Below, piece after piece: positions 1-5,481 of a stretch of 5,781 nt of DNA. How positions within the stretch are numbered: position 1 is the first letter of the stretch; each line of letters opens with the position of its first letter. The translations under genes were made by a program, and so were the position numbers. The notes below the pieces were generated by a model. That model was not told where the DNA came from and did no database searches. It saw only the letters and a program-made list of their open reading frames with translations. Source of the stretch: Competibacteraceae bacterium UBA2792 (GTDB lineage Bacteria > Pseudomonadota > Gammaproteobacteria > Competibacterales > Competibacteraceae). The DNA is taken from NCBI GenBank assembly GCA_002352125.1, contig DEHU01000118.1, positions 1-5,781 on the forward strand, given 5' to 3'.

Positions 1-548
1 CCGACCTCGTACTTGTTGCGCTGTTCGACGATCATCTTGCGCTGATGTTCGTCCAAACCTTCTTCCTTGAGCAGGCCAATCGAGCGCATATGGGATTCGA
101 TTACGTCGCCGATTTCCGCGACCAGCGAGGGCATGTATTTGCCGCCTTTCTTGAAATAGCCACCCTTGGGATCGAATACCGAGCGCATTTCCTCGACCAG
201 GAAGGTGCAGTCGCCGCCTTTCCTAAACACCGCCGAAATGATGCGGGTCAGGGCGACAATCCATTGAAAGTGCTCCATCGCTTTGGAATTGATGAAGATT
301 TCGAATGGCCGCCGCACCTCGTGCTCGGTGCCGCGATTGAGGATGATGTCGTTGATGGTGATGTAAAGCGCATGATCAGAGAGGGGGGTTTTGACCTTGT
401 AAGTCGCCCCGGACAGCATTTCGGGCCGGGCCAGGTTTTCGTGCATTTGTTGCACGGTGGCCGTCGGCTCGCCGGTTGGTGCGGGCAGGCTATCATCGCC
501 TCTGACAACGCTGTAGGCGACTATTTTTTTGTCGATCTTGATGGCCAT
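1..548 (-). CDS. nrdJb: NrdJb, TSCPD-domain subunit of split class II ribonucleotide reductase (partial, C-terminus cut by window edge)
   Basis: An open frame of 182 codons reads from an ATG at 548 to the left edge with no stop. The protein begins MAIKIDKKIVAYSVV. Residues about 50-155 match the TSCPD-type domain fused to the C-terminus of single-chain class II reductases: see KTPLSDHALYITIND (53-67), RRPFEIFINSK (79-89) and a Gly-rich FDPKGGYFKKGGKY stretch (125-138). In Pseudomonas this domain is a separate protein, NrdJb, needed with NrdJa for activity. It is thought to carry the C-terminal cysteines that re-reduce the active site. Those cysteines would lie in the missing part; the only Cys visible is Cys114. 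A strong ribosome binding site (GGAGAGGG, 555-562) six bases upstream supports this start. The gene lies 35 bases downstream of nrdJa, so co-transcription is very likely. Family assignment is from recognised motifs; the cysteine role is inferred. Confidence 0.88.
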   Translation of the reverse strand, partial: MAIKIDKKIVAYSVVRGDDSLPAPTGEPTATVQQMHENLARPEMLSGATYKVKTPLSDHALYITINDIILNRGTEHEVRRPFEIFINSKAMEHFQWIVALTRIISAVFRKGGDCTFLVEEMRSVFDPKGGYFKKGGKYMPSLVAEIGDVIESHMRSIGLLKEEGLDEHQRKMIVEQRNKYEV

Positions 549-554
549 ATTATT

Positions 555-562
555 CCCTCTCC
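555..562 (-). promoter_or_regulatory. Ribosome binding site of nrdJb
   Basis: GGAGAGGG on the minus strand, followed by a 6-base spacer (AATAAT) and the ATG at 548. It fixes the nrdJb start and shows that the second subunit has its own translation initiation inside the short 35-base gap after nrdJa. Confidence 0.75.
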
Positions 563-583
563 GAAGCTGGCGGCCGCGTGCGT

Positions 584-2743
584 TTACCATTTTCCATAAT
601 AGCCTTCCTTGAGGGCGTCAAATAAGTTGGCGGCAGTGTGTATTTCGCCATCGTACTCGATTTCTTCGTTCCCTTTGACCTCGATTTCCGAGCCATCCTC
701 CAGGACAAACTTGTAGAGGGTGTTGGCTAAATCCTGCTCCTTGACCAGCACACCCTGGAACGCCGCCGGGTTGAAGCGGAAGGTGGTACAGCCCTTCAAG
801 CCTTGCTCGTAGGCGTACAGATAGATGTCCTTGAAATCCTCGTACGGGAAATCGGTGGGCACGTTGGCCGTTTTGGAGATACTGGAATCGATCCACTTCT
901 GGGCAGCAGCCTGGATGTCCACATGTTGTTTCGGCGTCACCTCGTCGGCGGCGATGAAACAGTCGGGGAGTCGCTGTTCGGCGGATTCGGCACCTGGCAT
1001 GGCCTTGGGGTTAATCAGGTGCCGGTAGGCTAGCAACTCGAAAGAGAACACATCGACCTTCTCCTTGGACTTCTTGCCCGGTCGAATCACGTTGCGGAAG
1101 TAGTGATGGGCAAAACTGGGTTCGATGCCGTTGCTGGCGTTGTTGGCCAGCGATAGGGCGATGGTGCCGGTCGGCGCGATGGAGCTGTGGTGAGTGAAGC
1201 GGGCACCGACTCGGGCCAGTTCCTCGACCAGTTCCGGTTCGATCTCGGCGATTTGTTGCATGTAACGGCTGTAGCGAGCGTGCAGTACCTTGCCCTTGAC
1301 ACTGTCACCGGCTTTGAGGCCATCACCGGCCATTTCCGGACGCTTGCGCAACATCTCGGCAGTTACAGTGAAATCCTGTTCCAAGATCGGAGCCGGCCCC
1401 TTCTCGCGAGCCAGTTCCAGAGCGACCCGCCAGCCGGTTAAGGCCATTTCCCGCGTGGCCTGCTCGGTGAAAACCAGCGATTCCGGGGAACCGTATTTCA
1501 TGCCGAGCATGGTCAACGTGGAACCCAATCCTAGATAACCCATCCCATGCCGGCGTTTGTCGAAAATTTCCTGGCGTTGCTGTTCCAGTGGCAAGCCGTT
1601 GATTTCGACCACGTTATCGAGCATTCGGGTGAAAATGGCGACGACGTTTTGATAAGTGTCCCAGTCGAAACGGGCTTTTCCTGTGAACGGATTTTGAACG
1701 AATTGCGTGAGATTGATCGAGCCAAGCAAGCAAGAACCGTACGGGGGGAGCGTTTGTTCGCCGCAAGGATTGGTGGCGCGAATGTTTTCGCAAAACCAGT
1801 TGTTGTTCATCTCGTTCGCCCGATCGATCAAGATGAAGCCCGGTTCGGCGTAGTCGTAGGTGGACGCCATGATCACGTCCCACAAGCGCCGGGCGCGGAT
1901 TTTCCGATAAATCTTGCAGGCGACCTGCCCGATATCGTTGACGATCAAGCCTTCCGTAGTCGGCCAGTCGCGCCAGATGATCTTGTTGGCGTCGTTTAAA
2001 TCGACGCCGTCCTGTTCGGCTTCCTTGGACAGCAACGGGAATGCCAGCGACCAGTCGGCGTCGCTCTTGACCGCCTCCATGAATTCGCGGGTGATCAGCA
2101 ACGAAAGATTGAATTGGCGGAGCCGGCCCGCCTCGCGCTTGGCCCGCACGAATTCCATGACATCGGGATGACCGATGTCGAAAGTGCCCATCTGCGCTCC
2201 ACGCCGTCCACCCGCCGACGACACCGTAAAGCACATCTTGTCGTAGATGTCCATGAACGACAGCGGCCCGGAGGTGTAGGCGCCCGCGCCCGAAACGTAG
2301 GCGCCGCGCGGCCGCAACGTGGAAAACTCGTAGCCGATGCCGGCGCCCGATTTCAGCGTCAAGCCGGCTTCGTGCACCTTGCGTAGGATATCGTCCATCG
2401 AATCGCGAATGGTGCCCGAAACCGTGCAGTTGATGGTTGATGTGGCGGGCTTGTGTTCCCAGGCGCCAGCGTTGGAGATGATGCGGCCCGCCGGAATGGC
2501 GCCGTGGCGCAAGGCCCACAGGAATTTCTCGCGCCAAAGCTCGCGCAGGTCCTCGGTGGTTTCCACCTCCGCCAGCGCCCTCGCTACGCGCTGATGCGTA
2601 CCGTCGATGGTCTCGTCGATGGGCTGTCCGTCCTTGGCCTTGAGCCGGTATTTCTTGTCCCAGATATCCCAGGATGCCGGTTGCATCGGCACGTCGGCGG
2701 CGGCGGTCGGACGGTCAACGGGCTGCAAGTGCGCGGTTCTCAT
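584..2743 (-). CDS. nrdJa: NrdJa, catalytic subunit of adenosylcobalamin-dependent (class II) ribonucleotide reductase
   Basis: This 719-residue cytoplasmic enzyme reduces ribonucleotides to deoxyribonucleotides using a cobalamin-generated thiyl radical. The key residues are present. NPCGE at 325-329 gives radical Cys327 with Asn325 and Glu329. Cys106 (in INCTV) and Cys338 (in YGSCLLGSINL) form the expected redox pair; the 11-residue gap from Cys327 to Cys338 matches class II enzymes. APTGTIALS (523-531) is the conserved loop that contacts substrate phosphate. GLKGCTTFRFNP (648-659) closes the barrel region. The chain ends at GYYGKW without the TSCPD domain, which is encoded next door as nrdJb, so this is a split enzyme and not a truncation. 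The start at 2743 has AGGGAG 11 bases upstream, a rather long spacing. Met20 (2686) is a possible alternative start but lacks a ribosome binding site, while homologous-looking sequence begins near residue 20. Two NrdR-like boxes lie upstream. Confidence 0.95.
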   Translation of the reverse strand: MRTAHLQPVDRPTAAADVPMQPASWDIWDKKYRLKAKDGQPIDETIDGTHQRVARALAEVETTEDLRELWREKFLWALRHGAIPAGRIISNAGAWEHKPATSTINCTVSGTIRDSMDDILRKVHEAGLTLKSGAGIGYEFSTLRPRGAYVSGAGAYTSGPLSFMDIYDKMCFTVSSAGGRRGAQMGTFDIGHPDVMEFVRAKREAGRLRQFNLSLLITREFMEAVKSDADWSLAFPLLSKEAEQDGVDLNDANKIIWRDWPTTEGLIVNDIGQVACKIYRKIRARRLWDVIMASTYDYAEPGFILIDRANEMNNNWFCENIRATNPCGEQTLPPYGSCLLGSINLTQFVQNPFTGKARFDWDTYQNVVAIFTRMLDNVVEINGLPLEQQRQEIFDKRRHGMGYLGLGSTLTMLGMKYGSPESLVFTEQATREMALTGWRVALELAREKGPAPILEQDFTVTAEMLRKRPEMAGDGLKAGDSVKGKVLHARYSRYMQQIAEIEPELVEELARVGARFTHHSSIAPTGTIALSLANNASNGIEPSFAHHYFRNVIRPGKKSKEKVDVFSFELLAYRHLINPKAMPGAESAEQRLPDCFIAADEVTPKQHVDIQAAAQKWIDSSISKTANVPTDFPYEDFKDIYLYAYEQGLKGCTTFRFNPAAFQGVLVKEQDLANTLYKFVLEDGSEIEVKGNEEIEYDGEIHTAANLFDALKEGYYGKW

Positions 2744-2754
2744 AAGCCGGCATT

Positions 2755-2760
2755 CTCCCT
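2755..2760 (-). promoter_or_regulatory. Probable ribosome binding site of nrdJa
   Basis: AGGGAG on the minus strand, 11 bases before the ATG at 2743. The spacing is longer than ideal. Another ATG (2751-2753) lies only one base after AGGGAG, in a different frame. It opens a 12-codon reading frame ending at 2715, so initiation at nrdJa may be imperfect. The longer start at 2743 is still preferred because no ribosome binding site precedes Met20. Confidence 0.5.
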
Positions 2761-2870
2761 GGGATTCGTGGACATATTTAAAGTTAGGGGATGGTTATCG
2801 ATCCGAGCGATTCTGGCATCGGCCGAGCCATGTCTCGGGCTAAGGTCGCCAGATTCTAGAGGATGCGAGA

Positions 2871-2891
2871 AAAATTTCCAGAAAATTTCCA
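2871..2891. repeat. Tandem 10-base direct repeat AAAATTTCCA, period 11
   Basis: AAAATTTCCA occurs at 2871-2880 and again at 2882-2891, separated by one G, giving an 11-base period of about one helical turn. The second copy overlaps NrdR box 1. On the nrdJa side it lies just downstream of the two boxes. It could be an extra protein site on one DNA face, an AT-rich melting region, or chance in AT-rich sequence. Confidence 0.7.
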
Positions 2892-2901
2892 TATAATGTG
2901 T
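2886..2901. promoter_or_regulatory. NrdR box 1 (promoter-proximal to nrdJa), degenerate
   Basis: TTTCCATATAATGTGT matches about 11 of 16 positions of the NrdR box (acaCwAtATaTwGtgt), including the invariant outer C and G of the core and the GTGT end. NrdR is the ATP/dATP-sensing zinc-ATP-cone repressor of ribonucleotide reductase operons. The site is weak alone but sits exactly 32 bases from a better copy, the usual three-helical-turn spacing of paired NrdR boxes. No nrdR gene is in the window. Confidence 0.65.
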
Positions 2902-2917
2902 ATTCAAGTAATAAATA

Positions 2918-2933
2918 CTACAATATACTGTGT
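2918..2933. promoter_or_regulatory. NrdR box 2, good match
   Basis: CTACAATATACTGTGT matches about 13 of 16 positions of the NrdR consensus, with only the first two bases and one core base differing. It lies about 175-190 bases upstream of the nrdJa start and pairs with box 1 at 32-base centre-to-centre distance. The paired arrangement in front of a ribonucleotide reductase gene makes repression of nrdJab by NrdR the likely reading; binding itself is inferred. Confidence 0.78.
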
Positions 2934-3025
2934 TTAGTGATGCCAATAACGCATTGTTTTCGCTAATAATCGACTTGCTCGGGAGGTACGATTTGAGCAG
3001 GAAACGAAGGTTGGCGGAAACCTTG

Positions 3026-3054
3026 TTGTCAAGGGGTGGCACCGGTGGTATAAC
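3026..3054 (+). promoter_or_regulatory. Sigma-70 promoter with extended -10, driving the lipoprotein operon
   Basis: TTGTCA (3026-3031, 5 of 6 to the -35 consensus), a 17-base spacer, then TATAAC (3049-3054, 5 of 6 to the -10). The TGG directly before it makes an extended -10. Predicted transcription start is near 3061, leaving a leader of about 50 bases before the ATG at 3112. Short perfect dyads overlap each element: CCTTG-N4-CAAGG (3021-3034) across the -35 and CCGGT-N6-ACCGG (3042-3057) across the -10. These could be operators. Confidence 0.72.
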
Positions 3055-3100
3055 CGGCTAAAATTTTGGTGGGTACCGCCGATAACGGACACAAAAACCG

Positions 3101-3106
3101 AGGGAG
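3101..3106 (+). promoter_or_regulatory. Ribosome binding site of the 3112 lipoprotein gene
   Basis: AGGGAG followed by a 5-base spacer (AAACC) and ATG. It supports the start at 3112, which also gives a correctly placed signal peptide. Confidence 0.7.
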
Positions 3107-3111
3107 AAACC

Positions 3112-3807
3112 ATGAAGATCTCGTATGCCCCTCTCGTAATCCTTTGCTTGGGACTGGGGGCCTGCGCGTCCCAAGTACCAGTCGCTACAACTTACCCTGT
3201 GTCTTTCCAAAGAAAGATGCAGGCGGCTGAGCATTGGGACATCCTCACCGCTCATGTGGCGAATCGCTTGCAAGATTCGCTGGTTGGTTCTGGCCCACAG
3301 CAAGGGCGTCCTGTCGCCTTGTACGTGGAACAGCCCAGATATAACAGCGAGTTTGGGATAGCCTTTCATAACTTACTGATCACGCACCTCTTGGAGCGGG
3401 GATTTCTCGTCAGCGAGAACCCAGGGGGAGGCTATGCAGTGTCCTACGACGTGCAAGTCGTGACGCATAAGGACCGCGGTTTCATCCGGCCGACGCCGGG
3501 ACTGTTTACCGCCCTAACTGGCAGCGTGCTGGTACTGGATGCTACGGCCCAAAGCAATCCGGCGACTGCGGCGATGATGGGCGCTGTCGGTCTGGACGTG
3601 GCGACCGGCTTCATCGTCGATCAGCCGAACAGCGAAATTATCGTGACCACTTCGGTCATGAGCGGTGATCGCTACGTAACCCGCCTGCGCGATATCTACT
3701 ATGTCAGCGACAACAACGTCGGGCAATATATTGCTAAAGGACCACCGCCGGTTACCACCCGCATCATGGAGGTAGTCGGATGCACTTCGGGGCCCCAGTG
3801 CTATTGA
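3112..3807 (+). CDS. Unrecognised lipoprotein, first gene of a FlgO-containing operon
   Basis: A 231-residue protein that I do not recognise as a named family. Residues 1-17 are a lipoprotein signal peptide (MK, then a hydrophobic core) ending in the lipobox LGAC, with Cys18 the lipidated residue. Ala at +2 fits outer-membrane sorting. Residues about 40-125 read as alternating strands and helices (GRPVALYVEQP, then AFHNLLITHLLERGFLVSE). This resembles the layout of FlgO/CsgG-type lipoprotein domains, where a short strand is followed by a helix that brings in a variable N-terminal half. Residues 129-169 are Gly/Ala-rich and hydrophobic (LFTALTGSVLVLDAT, AAMMGAVGLDVATGFIV) and may touch or cross a membrane. 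The C-terminus has Cys224 and Cys230, a possible disulfide. The gene lies 39 bases ahead of the FlgO-family gene and shares its promoter, so a joint envelope role is likely, but no function can be assigned. Confidence 0.8.
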   Translation: MKISYAPLVILCLGLGACASQVPVATTYPVSFQRKMQAAEHWDILTAHVANRLQDSLVGSGPQQGRPVALYVEQPRYNSEFGIAFHNLLITHLLERGFLVSENPGGGYAVSYDVQVVTHKDRGFIRPTPGLFTALTGSVLVLDATAQSNPATAAMMGAVGLDVATGFIVDQPNSEIIVTTSVMSGDRYVTRLRDIYYVSDNNVGQYIAKGPPPVTTRIMEVVGCTSGPQCY

Positions 3808-3831
3808 CGTGCCGCGATGACTTGCATTCAT

Positions 3832-3839
3832 AGAGGTGG
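3832..3839 (+). promoter_or_regulatory. Ribosome binding site of the FlgO-family gene
   Basis: AGAGGTGG, a 7-base spacer (TTAAACC) and ATG at 3847. It sits in the 39-base gap after the upstream lipoprotein gene. No promoter is visible in that gap, which supports co-transcription. Confidence 0.7.
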
Positions 3840-3846
3840 TTAAACC

Positions 3847-4410
3847 ATGAATTGGAACGTAATGAGCTTGCGCGGGGCTGCGACCTTCTTGGTCGCGTTC
3901 AGTTTGGGTATTGTGGGGTGCGCTTCATCTTCCGACGACGTGCCCGTCCGGCCCATCATTCAGGATGCGAATCTGGTCGATGCCAACTACAGGGCGGCCG
4001 ATGCGTTGTTGTCGCGGGCGCCCTGGCTGAAGGAGCGGCACGATCCGTTGTTAGCGGCCACCTTCGTGGACATCAACAATCTCGAAGTTTCGTCCGGCTT
4101 GGGGCGGGTGATCGGCGAGCAGCTTGGCTCCAAGTTTGCGCAGCAGGGCTTCACGGTCGTCGAGATCAAGATGCGCAACAACATTTTCGTTAAGGAAGGT
4201 CTGGGTGAATTCGCGTTGTCGCGTTCGATCAAGGAGATCAGCCAATCGCACAACGCCGCCGCCGTGATCGCGGGTACTTATGCGGTTGCCCGGCAGTCGG
4301 TATTCGTTCAGGCTCGCCTGATCCGCGCTACCGACAACCTGATACTGGCTTCTTACGATTATGTCTTGCCGCTCGGCCCGGACGCCAAAGCGTTGGTGGC
4401 CGCGCAATAA
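3847..4410 (+). CDS. FlgO-family outer-membrane lipoprotein
   Basis: A 187-residue lipoprotein. The signal peptide (about 1-24) ends in lipobox IVGC, with Cys25 lipidated and Ala at +2. A Ser/Asp-rich linker follows (SSSDD). Residues about 44-177 match the FlgO domain: VDANYRAADALL (44-55), PLLAATFVDINNLE (67-80), SSGLGRVIGEQL (82-93), GEFALSRSIKEIS (120-132), AAAVIAGTYAVA (137-148) and a final LASYDYVLPL (167-176). In Vibrio, FlgO is an outer-membrane lipoprotein needed for full motility and flagellar stability. Here no flagellar gene is nearby, and many gammaproteobacteria carry FlgO-domain proteins away from flagellar loci, so a more general envelope role is equally possible; I leave the symbol blank. 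It is second in a two-gene lipoprotein operon and is followed by a strong terminator. Confidence 0.85.
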   Translation: MNWNVMSLRGAATFLVAFSLGIVGCASSSDDVPVRPIIQDANLVDANYRAADALLSRAPWLKERHDPLLAATFVDINNLEVSSGLGRVIGEQLGSKFAQQGFTVVEIKMRNNIFVKEGLGEFALSRSIKEISQSHNAAAVIAGTYAVARQSVFVQARLIRATDNLILASYDYVLPLGPDAKALVAAQ

Positions 4411-4421
4411 ATCTATCGCAC

Positions 4422-4452
4422 CGGTTTTCGGCACACCCAGTCGGTTTTCGGC
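4422..4452. repeat. 11-base direct repeat CGGTTTTCGGC, period 20
   Basis: CGGTTTTCGGC occurs at 4422-4432 and 4442-4452, exactly 20 bases apart, between the stop of the FlgO-family gene and the terminator hairpin. It may be a small tandem duplication or a paired site. No known element is recognised. Confidence 0.75.
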
Positions 4453-4453
4453 G

Positions 4454-4493
4454 AAACGCCCTTTCTCTGAACGAGAAAGGGCGTTTTCGTTTT
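4454..4493 (+). terminator. Rho-independent terminator shared by convergent genes
   Basis: A perfect 14-base-pair stem (AAACGCCCTTTCTC at 4454-4467 with its complement at 4473-4486), a 5-base loop TGAAC, then a T-rich tail TTTTCGTTTT (4484-4493). It ends the lipoprotein operon 44 bases after the stop at 4410. On the other strand it lies downstream of metF (stop at 4512) but is followed only by GTTTCG, so termination of metF is likely less efficient. Confidence 0.9.
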
Positions 4494-4511
4494 GCGGGGG
4501 AACGTCGGCGA

Positions 4512-5369
4512 CTATTTGCGGGTCAAGCCCAGTCGCTCGCAGATGGCCAGCGTCGGTCCGGCTTGGTTCATGGTGTAAAAATGTAATCCCGGTGCGCCAC
4601 CGTCCAGCAGGCGCTGGCACAGGTCGGCGACTACGTCCAGCCCGTAAGCGCGAATCGCGTCGCGGTCGTCGCCGAAACTTTCCAGCCGCTTGCGGATCCA
4701 GCGCGGAATTTCTGCACCGCAGTTGTCCGAGAACCGCGCCAGTTGGGTGAAGTTGGTGATCGGCATGATGCCGGGCACGATGGGTAAATCTAACCCGAGC
4801 TTCTCGCAGTCGTCCACGAAACGGAAATAAGAATCCGAGTTGTAGAAATATTGGGTGATGGCGCTATTGGCGCCGGCTTCAACTTTGCGCTTGAAGTTGA
4901 GTACGTCGCGCTCGGTGCTAGTCGCTTGGGGGTGAAATTCCGGATAGGCAGCAACTTCGATGTGGAAGTGGTCGCCAGTTTCGGCACGGATGAATGCCAC
5001 CAGCTCGTTGGCGTAGCGGAATTCGCCGAATTCCCGCATTCCGGATGGCAAATCGCCGCGCAAGGCGACGATGCGGTGGATACCTTGGGTGTGATAGATA
5101 TCCAGAATCTCACGAATGCCTGCACGAGTGGACGCCACGCAGGTCAGGTGGGGAGCGGCATCCACGCCGCTGTGCGCCTGAATCGCCTGAATCGCCTGGA
5201 AGGTGCGTTCGCGGGTGGAGCCGCCCGCGCCGTAGGTGACCGAGAAGAACGCCGGCCGCATCCGCATCAGCTCCTCGCGGGCGGCGAACAGTTTGCGCAT
5301 CCCTTCATCGGTGTTGGGGGGGAAGAATTCGCAACTGAAAATCTTGGGATGACGTTTCTGGGAATCCAT
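4512..5369 (-). CDS. metF: 5,10-methylenetetrahydrofolate reductase
   Basis: A 285-residue flavoprotein of the usual bacterial MetF length. It reduces 5,10-methylene-THF to 5-methyl-THF, the methyl donor for methionine synthesis. It forms a TIM barrel binding FAD. Visible motifs: CEFFPPNT (13-20) with catalytic Glu14; SVTYGAGGSTRE (43-54); PHLTCV (73-78); ALRGDLP (102-108), whose Asp106 corresponds to the FAD-contacting Asp120 of E. coli (same 92-residue distance from the Glu); EVAAYPEFHP (138-147); KVEAGANSAITQYFYN (162-177), which includes a folate-side Gln; PIVPGIMPI (196-204); GLHFYTMNQ (261-269). The ATG at 5369 gives a natural N-terminus two residues before the family's conserved region begins to form. 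No clear ribosome binding site precedes it, which is unusual here. It follows ahcY by 112 bases on the same strand with no visible promoter, so co-transcription with ahcY is likely. Confidence 0.95.
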   Translation of the reverse strand: MDSQKRHPKIFSCEFFPPNTDEGMRKLFAAREELMRMRPAFFSVTYGAGGSTRERTFQAIQAIQAHSGVDAAPHLTCVASTRAGIREILDIYHTQGIHRIVALRGDLPSGMREFGEFRYANELVAFIRAETGDHFHIEVAAYPEFHPQATSTERDVLNFKRKVEAGANSAITQYFYNSDSYFRFVDDCEKLGLDLPIVPGIMPITNFTQLARFSDNCGAEIPRWIRKRLESFGDDRDAIRAYGLDVVADLCQRLLDGGAPGLHFYTMNQAGPTLAICERLGLTRK

Positions 5370-5481
5370 GAGCGGAACCGCCGAGAGGACCGAGAAAAGA
5401 CGAGCGACCGGTCGGGGTCGCCTCGAAATAGACCAAGGGCACGGCGATCCGCGCCCTTTTTTATGTCACGAAATCTCGCGC
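5370..5481. other. ahcY-metF spacer with two hairpins
   Basis: A 112-base gap with no gene. It contains a 10-base perfect palindrome CGACCGGTCG (5405-5414). This lies within a larger imperfect hairpin (5401-5425: GCGACC with GGTCGC plus three more pairs across a one-base bulge). A second hairpin lies at 5435-5458. On the minus strand the metF-proximal part is pyrimidine-rich and lacks a good Shine-Dalgarno sequence. I see no SAH or SAM riboswitch and no convincing sigma-70 promoter for metF. Confidence 0.6.
5435..5462 (+). terminator. Terminator-like hairpin pointing against the ahcY-metF operon
   Basis: AAGGGC (5435-5440) pairs with GCCCTT (5453-5458), one A/C mismatch follows, then CGG pairs with CCG across a CGAT loop. 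The run of six T (5457-5462) follows on the plus strand, so the full intrinsic-terminator form acts on rightward transcription, antisense to ahcY. On the minus strand the hairpin is followed by TTGGTC and should terminate poorly, allowing read-through from ahcY to metF. Confidence 0.65.

Larger units (their letters stand above)
2744..3111. other. Divergent intergenic regulatory region between nrdJa and the lipoprotein operon
   Basis: These 368 bases separate two divergently transcribed genes and hold no convincing gene. From the left they contain the nrdJa leader (2744 to about 2870), which includes a small hairpin CCGAG-N6-CTCGG at 2823-2838. Next is an AT-rich block (about 2870-2960) with a direct repeat and two NrdR-like boxes. 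Last is a rightward sigma-70 promoter at 3026-3054. A 100-codon minus-strand reading frame (2740-3042) crosses the region but has no recognisable protein and covers all the control sites. I could not assign the nrdJa -35 and -10 elements with confidence. TTGGCA on the minus strand (2941-2946) is the best -35 candidate, but no good -10 lies at the right distance. Confidence 0.8.

Noticed and set aside
45..599. 184-codon plus-strand frame opposite nrdJb
   Set aside because: The minus-strand frame encodes clear NrdJb motifs with a strong ribosome binding site; this one is its antisense shadow.
1614..2537. 307-codon frame on the minus strand overlapping nrdJa
   Set aside because: It is an Arg-rich out-of-frame shadow of nrdJa, whose own frame has full catalytic motifs across the same bases.
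2744..2885. Cobalamin riboswitch in the nrdJa leader
   Set aside because: I looked for one because the enzyme needs B12. No B12-box-like sequence or multi-branched fold is visible; only a 5-base-pair hairpin at 2823-2838.
2892..2897. Exact TATAAT on the plus strand, as a second rightward promoter
   Set aside because: The -35 position holds only GAAAAA, and the hexamer is part of NrdR box 1.
2740..3042. 100-codon minus-strand frame whose stop overlaps the nrdJa ATG (ATGA)
   Set aside because: It runs through the AT-rich control region, the NrdR boxes and the divergent promoter, has no recognisable family or good ribosome binding site, and its composition looks non-coding.
5370..5481. SAH riboswitch before metF
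   Set aside because: The spacer lacks the conserved core I would expect, and such elements normally precede ahcY, whose 5' end is outside the window.
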